64,000 nucleotides of DNA from a bacterium 1xD42-87 (GTDB taxonomy: Bacteria > Bacillota > Clostridia > Lachnospirales > Lachnospiraceae). The notes beneath the pieces were generated by a model. It saw only the letters and a list, made by a program, of their open reading frames with translations, had not been told where the DNA came from and searched no databases. The stretch lies in assembly GCA_003611805.1 (NCBI GenBank), contig RAYM01000027.1, positions 1 to 64,000 of the forward strand, given 5' to 3'. Positions 34,744 through 44,270 of this stretch are shown here, piece after piece (positions within the stretch are counted from its first letter, which is position 1; each line of letters opens with the position of its first letter). The translations under genes were made by a program, and so were the position numbers.

Positions 34744-35290
34744 TGGTAAATGCTGAAAATCCCTCCCACTTCCTGTCCTTGTCGGACATGACAAGCTCCA
34801 TCCCCTCAGGAATGGGCCATTCAATCCCAATCTCGGGGTCGCTCCAGAGAATGCCGCCCTCGTCATTCGGATGATAAAAATCGGTACACTTATAGGCAAA
34901 CTCCGCATAATCCGACAACACCAGAAAGCCGTGGGCAAAATTCTTCGGGATGAAAAACTGTTTCTTATTTTCCGCGGAGAGATTCACGCCGTACCATTTG
35001 CCATAAGTTGCCGAACCCGGGCGCAGATCCACCGCCACGTCAAAGACCTCCCCCGCGATTACCCGCACCAGTTTGTCCTGCGGATAGTTTATCTGAAAAT
35101 GCAGTCCTCTGAGTACGCCTTTCACGGACGAAGACTGATTATCCTGTACAAAAACCTGATCAATCCCCGCCGCCTTATAGTCCTCATAGTGATAGGTCTC
35201 CATAAAATAGCCCCTGCTATCCCCGAACACCGCCGGGGTAATCACCTTCAAGCCCTCAATCTCACAAGTTTCCACCGTTATTTTTCCCAT
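34718..35290 (-). CDS. rfbC: dTDP-4-dehydrorhamnose 3,5-epimerase
   Basis: Cupin epimerase of the dTDP-L-rhamnose pathway (190 aa, usual length). FGDSRGYFMETYHYEDY at the start, then the substrate motifs VLRGLHFQ, the catalytic His in LHFQ, KLVRVIAGEVFDVAVDLR, IPKNFAHGFLVLSDYAEFAYKCTDFY and GGILWSDPEIGIEWP. The last eight residues are read from a palindromic repeat and are not conserved. Start with GAGGGACG six bases away. It lies between the exporter and a GH25 gene, while rfbA and rfbB are 1.4 and 8 kb upstream. rfbD is not in the window. Confidence 0.96.
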   Translation of the reverse strand: MGKITVETCEIEGLKVITPAVFGDSRGYFMETYHYEDYKAAGIDQVFVQDNQSSSVKGVLRGLHFQINYPQDKLVRVIAGEVFDVAVDLRPGSATYGKWYGVNLSAENKKQFFIPKNFAHGFLVLSDYAEFAYKCTDFYHPNDEGGILWSDPEIGIEWPIPEGMELVMSDKDRKWEGFSAFTNARSNSKA

Positions 35291-35331
35291 CGTCCCTCAT
35301 TCCTTTCCTCATACTTTCGCCGAAATTCTTT

Positions 35332-36684
35332 TCACTCTGCGACCGGCACATTTCCCGTATCCCCGTTCACCACGCCGGAATACCCTGCGGCGCCTTTGGC
35401 GTGGTTGATCGAAGTATCTATATTCATATAGCACAGATTCAGATCTACATTCGTGGAAATCCCGTCCACCGTTCCCTTGGAAGTATACTGCCACATATGA
35501 TAGTAATAATCGTCGTAAGTGGGCACATCCGCATACTCCGCCAGCCAGATCTTATAATCTGACAGTTTTGTCATATCTATCCTGTCTCTCAGCCAGTTGC
35601 GTGAAGCGTATACGCCCGTCTCATAACCTGCCGACTCCATGGTCTGCAGGAAAGCCCTGTGCGCCCTTGTGCGCTCCTCGCTGTCAAGTCCGTCGGCACG
35701 CCCTTTGCCTCCGGCGCTCTCACTGTCGAGGAATACCGGGTAATCCACATCATAATCCTCAATCAGCCGAATCACCATGGACGCTTCCTCCACAGCCTCT
35801 ATCTCGTCCACCGCCTGCGTAAAGAAATAGACGCCCACGGGAATACCTGCCGAGATGGCTCCTTCTATGTTCTCTTTGTATCTGGGGTCAATGACCAGCG
35901 CGCCCGTCGTCGCGCCACGGTATCCGCAGCGGATAATGGCAAATTCAACGCCCGCATCCTTTACTGCCTCCCAGTTGATCTCCTGATTCCACTTGGACAC
36001 GTCGATACCGAGTTTTGCGCTGCCGTTGTCAAACTGCAGTTCCATGTTCTCTGTGCCGTCCGCGTCCTCCTCGGCTCCGTTGACCGCCTTATCCTCCTTC
36101 TCAGGATCAATATCGTCCTCGGTCACCATCAGATACTCAATATTGTCGAGCACCCGGTACTCAATATCCTGCCGCACCTGTATCGTAGTGATAGTGTTCG
36201 GCACGCGAAAACCATCTTTTTCATTGAGGGATACGCTGTACTCGCCGGAGCGCAGCCCGTCCACGTAGATCACGCCGTCCCTGTCACTGTCGGTATACTC
36301 GCCCATCCCCTGAATTGTGACGGTAAAATCCGCGCCTGTCACCAGACGTCCCACACTGTCCACCACCATGATCCGAAGATCTTTAGCCACGGAACTCATC
36401 ATCAGGGACACGTTCCTGCCAGAATAGGATTCGATGCTTTTGAATTTGACCTCCGGGTCGAAAAAAGTTTCATCGCGCAGAAAAGCAGACAGATCGCCAC
36501 CTATCTGTCCATCCTCCGTCTCCGCTTCCTCCTGTGCAGGCTCCTCTTCCTGCACGGGCTCTTCCGTGGCAAAACCGAGCTTACGTTTCACCGTATCCCA
36601 ATTCACAATGGCGATCACCGCAAATACCGTCAAAAATACGACAATCATGCCAGCCATCGCCCGTCTCATTCGCTTAGAGTCCAT
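35332..36684 (-). CDS. Membrane-anchored GH25 lysozyme-like muramidase with a Cna-B-like domain
   Basis: 450 residues from the ATG at 36684 (AGAGG six bases away; overlaps the rfbA end by 11 bases). One membrane helix near the start ([17 protein letters not shown]), an acidic E/Q-rich stalk, a beta-sandwich (about 85-185: [35 protein letters not shown]) and the GH25 barrel (about 225-435): [51 protein letters not shown] with the catalytic D-x-[20 protein letters not shown]. It would cut the glycan strand outside the cell. It is a paralogue of the larger GH25 at 44271. Its role may be to open the wall for polymer attachment. Confidence 0.88.
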   Translation of the reverse strand: MDSKRMRRAMAGMIVVFLTVFAVIAIVNWDTVKRKLGFATEEPVQEEEPAQEEAETEDGQIGGDLSAFLRDETFFDPEVKFKSIESYSGRNVSLMMSSVAKDLRIMVVDSVGRLVTGADFTVTIQGMGEYTDSDRDGVIYVDGLRSGEYSVSLNEKDGFRVPNTITTIQVRQDIEYRVLDNIEYLMVTEDDIDPEKEDKAVNGAEEDADGTENMELQFDNGSAKLGIDVSKWNQEINWEAVKDAGVEFAIIRCGYRGATTGALVIDPRYKENIEGAISAGIPVGVYFFTQAVDEIEAVEEASMVIRLIEDYDVDYPVFLDSESAGGKGRADGLDSEERTRAHRAFLQTMESAGYETGVYASRNWLRDRIDMTKLSDYKIWLAEYADVPTYDDYYYHMWQYTSKGTVDGISTNVDLNLCYMNIDTSINHAKGAAGYSGVVNGDTGNVPVAE

Positions 36685-37543
36685 TTGCAACCTCTACTAT
36701 ATACTGTCCGTAAGCAGTCTTCATAAGCGGCTCCGCCAGCTTGAGAAGCTGCTCTTTTGTGATAAATCCTCTCCTGTAAGCAATTTCCTCAATGCAGGAA
36801 ATATAAAGTCCCTGTCTCTTCTGGAACGCCGCCACAAAATCCGCCGCGTCGAGCAGCATATCGTGACTTCCCGTATCCAGCCACGCAAAACCGCGTCCAA
36901 GGGTTTCCACCCGCAGCGTCCCTCTCTGCAGGTATTCATTGTTGATGCTTGTGATCTCTATCTCTCCTCTGGCGGAAGGTTTCACATTCCTTGCGATCTC
37001 CACCACGTCGTTGTCATAAAAATACAGTCCCGGCACCGCGTAATTGCTCTTCGGATGCTCCGGCTTCTCCTCAATGGAGAGCGCCATGCCGTTCTCGTCA
37101 AATTCCACCACGCCGTACTCTCTCGGATCCCTCACATAATAACCGAAGATGGTCGCGCCGCTCTCTCTTGCCGCCACCTCTTTCAATACCCGGGAAAAAC
37201 TCTGCCCATAGAAAATATTGTCGCCGAGAATCAGCGCCACGCTGTCTGTCCCGATAAAGTCCGCCCCGATGATAAAAGCGTCTGCCAACCCTCTCGGCTG
37301 TTCCTGCACCGCATACTCCATGCGGAGTCCGAGCTGTTCTCCCGTGCCGAACAGTTCCTGAAAAACCGGAAGATCCCTTGGTGTTGAGATAATCAGTATC
37401 TCCCTGATTCCCGCCAGCATAAGAATGGACAGCGGATAATAAATCATCGGCTTGTCATATATCGGCATAATCTGCTTGGAAACCGCCTTGGTCAGCGGAT
37501 AGAGTCTGGTGCCAGAACCGCCCGCTAAAATTATTCCTTTCAT
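36674..37543 (-). CDS. rfbA: Glucose-1-phosphate thymidylyltransferase
   Basis: First step of dTDP-sugar synthesis: dTTP + glucose-1-phosphate to dTDP-glucose (289 aa). Nucleotide site [72 protein letters not shown]. The full-length RmlA fold, including the C-terminal allosteric part ([19 protein letters not shown]), is present. AGGAGAAAAGGG precedes the ATG. Supplied by the phosphoglucomutase at 23075. Overlaps the GH25 gene downstream. Confidence 0.97.
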   Translation of the reverse strand: MKGIILAGGSGTRLYPLTKAVSKQIMPIYDKPMIYYPLSILMLAGIREILIISTPRDLPVFQELFGTGEQLGLRMEYAVQEQPRGLADAFIIGADFIGTDSVALILGDNIFYGQSFSRVLKEVAARESGATIFGYYVRDPREYGVVEFDENGMALSIEEKPEHPKSNYAVPGLYFYDNDVVEIARNVKPSARGEIEITSINNEYLQRGTLRVETLGRGFAWLDTGSHDMLLDAADFVAAFQKRQGLYISCIEEIAYRRGFITKEQLLKLAEPLMKTAYGQYIVEVANGL

Positions 37544-37592
37544 CCCTTTTCTCCTATTCCTTAAAAAATACCGACTGCCGGACAGCCTGTTA

Positions 37593-38267
37593 TCAGAATG
37601 TCACTTCCCCGCCGTGATCCACAAGGGACGCGGAGACAACGCTCTCCAGCTCCATCAGCTCTTCCACCAGCCTGCCGCCTTCCCCGGTTCTGACCTCTAC
37701 CGCCAAACTCAGCTTATCTTTCGTCAGATTCCGCGCTTTCACCTTGGACATGCCGCAATGCTTTTCCACAATCCCCATAACGCGCCCTTCCGTCTTATAG
37801 TCGGAAGCATTTACCAGAAGGATCACCGCCGGCACACCGGCAGGCGCCCTGTCAAATAATAATATTATCACAGTTATGACGATTGATGCAACTACCGCCA
37901 CCACGGCGAAACCCGCGCCGCATATAATACCCACGCTGATTGACCAGAACAGAAACACCAGGTCCATGGGATCTTTGATGGCGGTGCGGAATCTCACAAT
38001 GGACAACGCGCCCACCATACCGAGGGAAATCACGATGTTAGACTGAATTGTCAAAATCACCGCCGCCGTAATCACGGAAAGCGCAATCAGCGAAAGGTTG
38101 AAATTGCGGTTATAAAAGGCATTTTTGTTAACCGTTTTGTAAATCAAAAAAATATAGGAGGCAATCAACACCGTGATCACCATGCATATCACGATCTGTG
38201 CCACATCGATCCGCACGGACGCATAACCTTCCAGAAACGATTTCTTAAAAATGTCAATAAAGCTCAT
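37593..38267 (-). CDS. DUF4956 membrane protein
   Basis: 224 residues with four helices in the first 140 ([73 protein letters not shown]) and the DUF4956 hallmark [26 protein letters not shown]. The C-terminal 80 residues are a small cytosolic alpha/beta domain. In many Firmicutes this family is next to VTC-domain and CotH genes, as here; biochemical role unknown. Start overlaps the VTC stop (ATGA), with GGGGGAG upstream, so the two are coupled. Confidence 0.88.
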   Translation of the reverse strand: MSFIDIFKKSFLEGYASVRIDVAQIVICMVITVLIASYIFLIYKTVNKNAFYNRNFNLSLIALSVITAAVILTIQSNIVISLGMVGALSIVRFRTAIKDPMDLVFLFWSISVGIICGAGFAVVAVVASIVITVIILLFDRAPAGVPAVILLVNASDYKTEGRVMGIVEKHCGMSKVKARNLTKDKLSLAVEVRTGEGGRLVEELMELESVVSASLVDHGGEVTF

Positions 38268-38965
38268 ACCCTCACTCCCCCGCAGCTGTTATATTTTCGG
38301 CATAGATAATATTTGGAAAAGCTCGTCCACTGCAATGAATCAAGCCCTATCTGTTCTCTGATATAAGAGGGCAGAAGTTCGTCCCACTTGACCTCCAGAA
38401 TGCTTTCTCCCGTGCCCAGCACGCTCCGAAGCGGAATCTCCGGCTGCAAAAACCCGGCAATATCATTGGAAGAAGTAATAGCATCATCAAAGGTCACCCG
38501 CACATTGCCCGCATCACACACGAAGGGCATACGAGTGTACTGCACAATCACAACCGGACGCAGGCTCTTTTGCCGCATCTGCATGAACATAGCCGCCTGT
38601 TCCGGGGAAACGTCCCTCTCCGGCTCCGGTATCTCTCCCGCCATAAACCACCTGCACTGATCAGGCGTAATCGGACATGCGGTTTTTCTCGTCATGCCCC
38701 TTGTTTTCGCCTTGCACTCCAGACTGATCCTCGACGCGTCGCAGTTGTAAAAACGTATGCGGTATTTCTCCCGGGGATCGACGCCATTCTCATTTTCATA
38801 AAAGCAGTCGTCATCCGGGCTGTCAAAGTAAAGGCTTCGGATCAGATATTCCCCGTCCGCGCCCGCATGGGAGTCACGCTCCAGAACACCCTGCGCCCGA
38901 AGCTGCAGTACCGCTTTCTGCCTGGCGTCTATCCGGTATTTATATTCATGTCTGTACTCTGTCAC
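38264..38965 (-). CDS. VTC-domain protein (polyphosphate polymerase-like)
   Basis: Tunnel-shaped VTC4-type domain (233 aa), which in yeast makes polyphosphate from ATP. The lining motifs are present: RHEYKYRID, IRSLYFDS, KYRIRFYN, SLECKAKTRG, VIVQYTRMPF, VRVTFDDAI and ILEVKWDELLP ending with WTSFSKYYLCR. Starts with GTG at 38965 after GGGGTG. No membrane helix; it presumably binds the DUF4956 protein, whose gene overlaps it. Whether it makes polyphosphate, or modifies the CotH partner or a glycan, is not known from sequence. Confidence 0.88.
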   Translation of the reverse strand: MTEYRHEYKYRIDARQKAVLQLRAQGVLERDSHAGADGEYLIRSLYFDSPDDDCFYENENGVDPREKYRIRFYNCDASRISLECKAKTRGMTRKTACPITPDQCRWFMAGEIPEPERDVSPEQAAMFMQMRQKSLRPVVIVQYTRMPFVCDAGNVRVTFDDAITSSNDIAGFLQPEIPLRSVLGTGESILEVKWDELLPSYIREQIGLDSLQWTSFSKYYLCRKYNSCGGVRV

Positions 38966-38981
38966 AGTCCGGCACCCCGCA

Positions 38982-39914
38982 TTATTTTATAAAATTCTCC
39001 GCAATATAGGCGGTTCCCTCTGTCCGCACCATTTCCTCCACAGCTTTGACACTGCCCTTTCCCCGATACAAATACAAGTCGGAAGCGGCACATATGCCGT
39101 TCTTTCCCGCCACCACCGAGAGCGTGCCCCCGTTTACCTCTATCACGCCTCTGTCACCCGCGCCCTGATTTACCGTGCGCAGCCCGTTTTTCTCACTCTC
39201 TATATCCACAAAAGCTTCCTGCATATAGACGCCGTCGTTCCCACGAATCCCGTCGCCTTTCGCATGCACCGCTAACGTGCCGTCCAAAAGTTTGATTCTG
39301 TCTTTACTGCGGATACCATCCGCATAATACCCGTACACCTGCAGCGCGCCGCCGCCGTTGATCGTCAGATCACAGGCGCTGTACAGACATGCCGGCGTTT
39401 CCTCCCAGCCCGTATAATCGGGGGAATCCGAAAGCACATTTTCCGTGTCTGACACTAGTGTCACAATCGTCTTCGCCGCTTCCTGTATGTGAATTGCCGG
39501 ACCGTTTAATGAGGCGATCTCCACTCCCGCCAGATACAGATGCACCATCTCATCCTCCTCCGCGTCGATCACGACCTGCCCGTCCAAGCTGCCGGAAAGC
39601 CAGATATCGCCGCTCTCCGTAAGGATCATCTGCCCGTCATGGTCATCCAGACTGATTCGTTTCACCTTCTCCGAATCCTGCGGCTGCGTTCTGCGGTCCT
39701 GGCTCGTTCTCCTGTCCTGTTTCGCTCTCTCCGTCAGCCAGTCCTCTGACTGCCCTGCCTGCTCCGCCGCGGTTTCCTCCCCGGCACATGCCATAAAAAA
39801 CAGCGATGCGCACAGAACCCAGACCGCGCAGGCTGCCCTTTTCCCGGATTTTTCCATTCTGCTTTTTCCCGTCGTTTCCCCGTTTATTAAACGCAGCAGC
39901 ATAAACCTCTTCAT
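38982..39914 (-). CDS. Lipoprotein with DUF4353-type carbohydrate-binding domain
   Basis: 310 residues. A signal peptide with lipobox FFMACAG places it outside the membrane. After an E/Q/R-rich stalk the rest is a right-handed repeat: DGQMILTESGDIWLSG, EMVHLYLAGVEIASLNGPAIH, ACDLTINGGGALQVYGYYADGIRSKD, LLDGTLAVHAKGDGIRGNDG, VDIESEKNGLRTVN, VIEVNGGTLSVVAGKNGI. This is the DUF4353 solenoid that accompanies CotH/VTC genes. The frame's first ATG overlaps the upstream stop (ATGA), but an ATG at 39857 gives a more normal signal peptide. The domain name suggests, but does not prove, glycan binding. Confidence 0.82.
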   Translation of the reverse strand: MKRFMLLRLINGETTGKSRMEKSGKRAACAVWVLCASLFFMACAGEETAAEQAGQSEDWLTERAKQDRRTSQDRRTQPQDSEKVKRISLDDHDGQMILTESGDIWLSGSLDGQVVIDAEEDEMVHLYLAGVEIASLNGPAIHIQEAAKTIVTLVSDTENVLSDSPDYTGWEETPACLYSACDLTINGGGALQVYGYYADGIRSKDRIKLLDGTLAVHAKGDGIRGNDGVYMQEAFVDIESEKNGLRTVNQGAGDRGVIEVNGGTLSVVAGKNGICAASDLYLYRGKGSVKAVEEMVRTEGTAYIAENFIK

Positions 39915-40255
39915 AGCGATCGTTTTCCTTTAAACAGCTTTCCCACAAAACGCTCAAAAACGCCAAGGCCTGCTGCCGAAAGAAGCGCAAGCGCGGAATA
40001 GCGGAACACAAAAGCGATATCATAAACGGAATAATAGACCTCTTCACCCAGATACTCCGTGGAAAAGCTTATGGTAGTCGCGCCCTTCAAAATATAAAAT
40101 GCCGCGTACACCAGGCAGGCAATGACAAGATCATGCACCAGCCAGTTTACAACCGCCAGACAGGCGTCTTTCCAGTCCGCAATCTCCTTTTCGCCCGCAA
40201 TCTTCCAGGTAAGCATTCCCGGTACAAGCAGTAATAAGATAATCACACAAACCAT
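39911..40255 (-). CDS. Small polytopic membrane protein, 114 aa
   Basis: Not recognised. Three hydrophobic helices: 2-18 (VCVIILLLLVPGMLTW), about 35-58 (WLVHDLVIACLVYAAFYIL) and about 80-100 (FRYSALALLSAAGLGVF). A short loop after the second helix contains TEYLGEEVYY. Start has GGAGG five bases upstream. It is locked between the CotH gene and the DUF4353 lipoprotein gene (overlapping the latter by four bases) and so belongs to the CotH/VTC cassette. Confidence 0.7.
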   Translation of the reverse strand: MVCVIILLLLVPGMLTWKIAGEKEIADWKDACLAVVNWLVHDLVIACLVYAAFYILKGATTISFSTEYLGEEVYYSVYDIAFVFRYSALALLSAAGLGVFERFVGKLFKGKRSL

Positions 40256-40296
40256 ATATACCTCCCTGTCAGAGCAGGCTCCCGCACTGACATGCC

Positions 40297-43098
40297 TTAC
40301 TGTGTCTTCTCCGGCACAAACACCGCCCGCAGGCAGATGCCTTCCCGTGTCACTGCCGCCTCGATCGTTTCCTCGGCAGACTCATATGTCCCCTGCCAGC
40401 CGGCAAACCGATACCCTTCGGCGGGTAGTGCCGTAACCATCACCGGATATTCCGTAAAATAATTTCCCCGCCACTCTCCGCTTGCCAGATCGGGAATGAT
40501 GGTGTTCAGACGGATCGTGCCGCCCTGCATCTGTCCATCCGAATCCGCCTCGGTCGAACCGTCGTTTCTTTCTGACAAGGTTGTCATTTCCGACATGTCT
40601 GTCACACATTCCGTCTGCAGGACAACCTCCCCTGTCTCCCCGGAAAGCCCCAATGCCTCCGCAAAGTACGGCGCCGCATAATCCGGTCTTTTTTCATAAA
40701 ACTCGTCTATCGCCCCGATATTTTCCCAGAACGTATTCTGGGTGTATTCTCCGGGGTTGAACCTGTGGTAGCTCTTCTCCATTGGCGCTGCATAGGCGGC
40801 TGCCATCTCACATAGTTTACCATGAACGTCCCCGTAAGCAAAGTTTTTATTCGCCATATCCATAAACGTCAGGCAAAACTGCCGCCGGAATGTTTCGTTT
40901 TTGATCAGACAGGACATCAGCGGCGTTGTCAGAGGGCTTCCGAACCAATGGGCCTCCTCAGTAAAGGGATTGGATGCATAAGTGCCCATTCCTTCCTCGT
41001 AAATGCCCGTGGACTCGTCGGTATCATACACACCCCAGCGCCATCTGCCGTCTTCATATTCTGACGTCCCGCTTTCCTCCCGGCTGCGCCAGCAGCAGAG
41101 ATTATTTAAAGGCCAGTCCGTATTGGCTATATAAATTTCAAAGCAGTAGTGGTCGATAAAGCTCTGTATGTCCATCCGCCTGTCAATCTCCCGGTACGTT
41201 CCCGGATCGGACATATCCGCCTCTCTGACATACGATACCAGTTCCTCGTACAGAGCCAGATCCTCATCCCGACCGACAGATACCCGGTTATCCTGCTTCA
41301 CGACAATGATCTCATCCTTGTCAAGCCCGTATTTCTCCTCGAAATATCCCGCGCTGAACCGCGACTGCAGATTATAGAGTCCCCAGTATTCCCCGTTTAA
41401 AAACACTGCGCACGGTTCGCCCGGCTGCGTCTCGATATCCCTGTCAGCCACCAGCGACTGATTGAACACATCCCGCAGCATGGTCACATTCGTGTCAATG
41501 GAACCCGACGTGCGGAGCATTTTGGACCGCAGCCCCAACGGGTCTTCCCCGTACTCCTCCCTGGCATAAAAGTTGAATCCCTTCTGCCGGAGGTTTCTGG
41601 ACGAACCGCCGCGCACCCTGACGCCGATCCTCTCCTCGCCGAGCAGTTCCCCTTCCGTATCAAACAGCGCCACTGTGACCGGTCTTTCCTTCGTCTTGTC
41701 GGAATGCGTGTAGTTCGCCATAAAAGACTGCCATGCCACGCTCCCGGAGCCCCAGGAACGTCCCTTCTCCCTGTACTCCTCCTGTTTTCGGTAGTTTCGA
41801 TAATTCACCAGCCATTCCTGATAATCGCTGCCCAGCATATAGATGCCCCGGTCCTCGGAAAAAAAATCCTCCGGATCTGCCGTCACAGACAGCGTCATAA
41901 CGCCCTCGTATCCCTCTTTTTCATCAAATCCCACAAAATATACCGCCGACGCGGTCGCACTTACTTCTCCCGTCCCGTCCGCCGCGAACGCCTTCACCAC
42001 CGTGCCCTTATCAATGCGGTCCTCCGGCTGATAGTCCCCGTCCTGTGAAATGCCCCCGATATTGGCATAGATATTTTCCCTGCCACTGCCATCCCCGATC
42101 AGAATCGGTCCTGTGTAGAGCGCCGATTCCGTCGTCGGTTCGCTTCCGTCTGTCGTATAATAAACACGCTGCCCCTGTTCCGCCGACACAACAAGTTCAA
42201 AGGGCTGCCCGTAAAAGCCGCTTTCTACGGAAAAAGCGGGCGCCTCCAGCGTTGGAAGCACGCAGGGCACAAGGTTTTCATTGCTCTCTCCCGGGCTGCC
42301 GTTTCTGGCAACGCACCAGCCGTCTTTCCCGTCCTTCTGCCTGACATAGGAGATATCCGTGGAGAGCGGCGGCACTTCCACCCTGTCCACCGTATTTCCG
42401 CTTTCATCCGCAAGCGTCAGCGTCTCCCCCGCCTCATTTAACCGAAATCCAAGATAATAACAAATTTCCCCGCTCTCTTCATTCCTGCTGTAATCGGAAA
42501 AGCCGTCTGCAAACAGCAGCAGCCAGGAGCGCGGCCGTATCTCCACCCGCTCCAGACGCACATTTTCCAAGAGTTCTTCCTGATCCGTCAGATACCATCC
42601 ATCCAGTGATACCGCCGTAAACGACGGATTGTACAATTCAATATAATCGCTGCCTCTTCCCCTGTCATCCAGCGCAAGGCTCAGATTGTGGGCGCACACC
42701 TCGTTAATTACGATATGCCGTCTGGCGTAATCGTCATAACCGATCCCGGCAAGCAGGATCACCCACAGGGCAGTGAAAGCAAGCAGAAGCTTTCGCTGGC
42801 ACGCCGCCCCAAAAAACTTCCGCACGCCAGTCAGTCCCAGAACAAGCGAAACGCCGTATGCCCCCACAAACCAGAAGACATACAGCAGCAGATTCAAATT
42901 ATGTTGCAGAGAAAAAACAGCGCCGCCAAAAAACACATACAGCATGCCGGAGACAATCGTCAGAATCACCAGCGAATAGCAGAGCGTATCCGCCGCCATC
43001 TGCGCTTTGCTTTTCTTCCTCCCGCCTCCGTTTCGCATGACGGCTGCTATAAATCCCGGTATGATAAATAAAATAACACCCGACACGAATTGTCCCAT
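40297..43098 (-). CDS. Membrane-anchored CotH-kinase protein with lamin-tail and chitobiase-like domains
   Basis: 933 residues. Four membrane helices in the first 120, then outside: lamin-tail domain (about 128-260; VINEVCAHNLSL, DYIELYNPS, LDGWYLTD), CHB_HEX-type beta domain (about 290-375; VYYTTDGSEPTTESALYTG), CotH kinase domain (about 390-760; RVRGGSSRNLRQKGFNFYA, FLNGEYWGLYNL, YCFEIYIANTDWPLNNLCCW, WGVYDTDES) and a C-terminal repeat (about 875-930; EGYRFAGWQGTYES). CotH proteins are atypical kinases that phosphorylate proteins; the Asp-rich WGVYDTD segment fits the metal site. A surface-exposed kinase lacking cytosolic ATP is odd, so its true donor is open. It heads the VTC/DUF4956 cassette. 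Confidence 0.88.
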   Translation of the reverse strand: MGQFVSGVILFIIPGFIAAVMRNGGGRKKSKAQMAADTLCYSLVILTIVSGMLYVFFGGAVFSLQHNLNLLLYVFWFVGAYGVSLVLGLTGVRKFFGAACQRKLLLAFTALWVILLAGIGYDDYARRHIVINEVCAHNLSLALDDRGRGSDYIELYNPSFTAVSLDGWYLTDQEELLENVRLERVEIRPRSWLLLFADGFSDYSRNEESGEICYYLGFRLNEAGETLTLADESGNTVDRVEVPPLSTDISYVRQKDGKDGWCVARNGSPGESNENLVPCVLPTLEAPAFSVESGFYGQPFELVVSAEQGQRVYYTTDGSEPTTESALYTGPILIGDGSGRENIYANIGGISQDGDYQPEDRIDKGTVVKAFAADGTGEVSATASAVYFVGFDEKEGYEGVMTLSVTADPEDFFSEDRGIYMLGSDYQEWLVNYRNYRKQEEYREKGRSWGSGSVAWQSFMANYTHSDKTKERPVTVALFDTEGELLGEERIGVRVRGGSSRNLRQKGFNFYAREEYGEDPLGLRSKMLRTSGSIDTNVTMLRDVFNQSLVADRDIETQPGEPCAVFLNGEYWGLYNLQSRFSAGYFEEKYGLDKDEIIVVKQDNRVSVGRDEDLALYEELVSYVREADMSDPGTYREIDRRMDIQSFIDHYCFEIYIANTDWPLNNLCCWRSREESGTSEYEDGRWRWGVYDTDESTGIYEEGMGTYASNPFTEEAHWFGSPLTTPLMSCLIKNETFRRQFCLTFMDMANKNFAYGDVHGKLCEMAAAYAAPMEKSYHRFNPGEYTQNTFWENIGAIDEFYEKRPDYAAPYFAEALGLSGETGEVVLQTECVTDMSEMTTLSERNDGSTEADSDGQMQGGTIRLNTIIPDLASGEWRGNYFTEYPVMVTALPAEGYRFAGWQGTYESAEETIEAAVTREGICLRAVFVPEKTQ

Positions 43099-43148
43099 AT
43101 CACATCTTATTTTGTCTGGTACGTCTCAACCTTTACATGTCCTCACAG

Positions 43149-44228
43149 TTACTTCAGATACATTTCTTCGTAATACTTCTGGTAATCGCCGCTTGTCACG
43201 TTCTTCATCCAGTCCTCGTTGGCGAAATACCACTCGATCGTGCGTCGGATGCCCTCCTTAAACATGGTCTCCGGCTCCCAGCCGATCTCCGCCCGGATCT
43301 TGTCCGGCGCAATCGCATAGCGCCTGTCGTGCCCTTTGCGGTCCTCCACATAGGTAATCAGTTCTTCCGTCAGATGCGCCCTTCTTGCATCCGTCTCCGG
43401 CAGCATGTCCCGAAGCGTCTCTATGATAATCTTCACGATCTCGATATTCTGCTTTTCGTTATGACCGCCCACATTATAGGTCTCAAAAAGGCGCCCCTTC
43501 TCCTGCACCATGTCGATTGCCTTCGCGTGATCCTCCACATAAAGCCAGTCGCGTACGTTTTTCCCATCCCCATAAACCGGCAGTTTCTTGCCCTGCAGTG
43601 CATTGTTGATGATAAGGGGAATGAGCTTTTCCGGGAACTGGTACGGTCCGTAATTGTTGGAGCAGTTCGTAATGTTCGCCGGAAAATGATAGGTATCCAT
43701 ATATGCCTTCACGAGCATATCCGATCCCGCCTTGCTGGCGGAATAAGGGCTGTGCGGCGCATAGGGCGTAGTCTCATAGAAATATCCGCCGTCATCGTCG
43801 AGAGACCCGTACACCTCGTCGGTGGACACATGCAGGAACCTTTTATCTTCCTTAAAACTGCCGTCCGGCAGCTCCCATGCCGCTTTCGCGCAGTTTAACA
43901 TCACCGCCGTACCGTACACGTTAGTCTGCACGAACACTTCGGGGTTTTTGATGCTCCTGTCAACATGGCTCTCCGCCGCGAAATGAACGACCCGGTCAAT
44001 CTCATTTTCCGAGAAAATTTTCTCTATCGCCGCCTTGTCGCAGATATCCGCCTTAATAAAGGTGTAATTGTCCCGCTTCTCCACCTCTTTCAGGTTCTCC
44101 GGGTTGCCAGCGTAAGTCAGCGCGTCCACATTGATAATGCGAATCGCGTCGCCATACTTTTTAAACATATAGTGAATATAGTTGGAGCCGATAAAGCCTG
44201 CGCCTCCCGTTACCAGATAGGTTTTCAT
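43149..44228 (-). CDS. rfbB: dTDP-glucose 4,6-dehydratase
   Basis: Short-chain dehydrogenase-type enzyme making dTDP-4-keto-6-deoxyglucose (359 aa). NAD site VTGGAGFIGSNY; catalytic HVSTDEVYGSL and YSASKAGSD (Y-x3-K); NCSNNYGPYQFPEKLIPL; GDGKNVRDWLYVEDH; GHNEKQNIEIV. All RmlB residues are present. AGGAAAGAGACT before the ATG. It follows the acidic GH25 gene by 42 bases and precedes the CotH cassette by 50, so the rml genes are spread through the operon. Confidence 0.97.
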   Translation of the reverse strand: MKTYLVTGGAGFIGSNYIHYMFKKYGDAIRIINVDALTYAGNPENLKEVEKRDNYTFIKADICDKAAIEKIFSENEIDRVVHFAAESHVDRSIKNPEVFVQTNVYGTAVMLNCAKAAWELPDGSFKEDKRFLHVSTDEVYGSLDDDGGYFYETTPYAPHSPYSASKAGSDMLVKAYMDTYHFPANITNCSNNYGPYQFPEKLIPLIINNALQGKKLPVYGDGKNVRDWLYVEDHAKAIDMVQEKGRLFETYNVGGHNEKQNIEIVKIIIETLRDMLPETDARRAHLTEELITYVEDRKGHDRRYAIAPDKIRAEIGWEPETMFKEGIRRTIEWYFANEDWMKNVTSGDYQKYYEEMYLK

Positions 44229-44270
44229 AGTCTCTTTCCTTTCTCCTTATCGCTTATGGCTATTGATTTA

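Noticed and set aside
39643..40047. 134-codon minus-strand frame over the DUF4353 gene start
   Set aside because: Out of frame with two coupled genes that overlap by ATGA; composition (G/N/R-rich) is that of a shadow frame.
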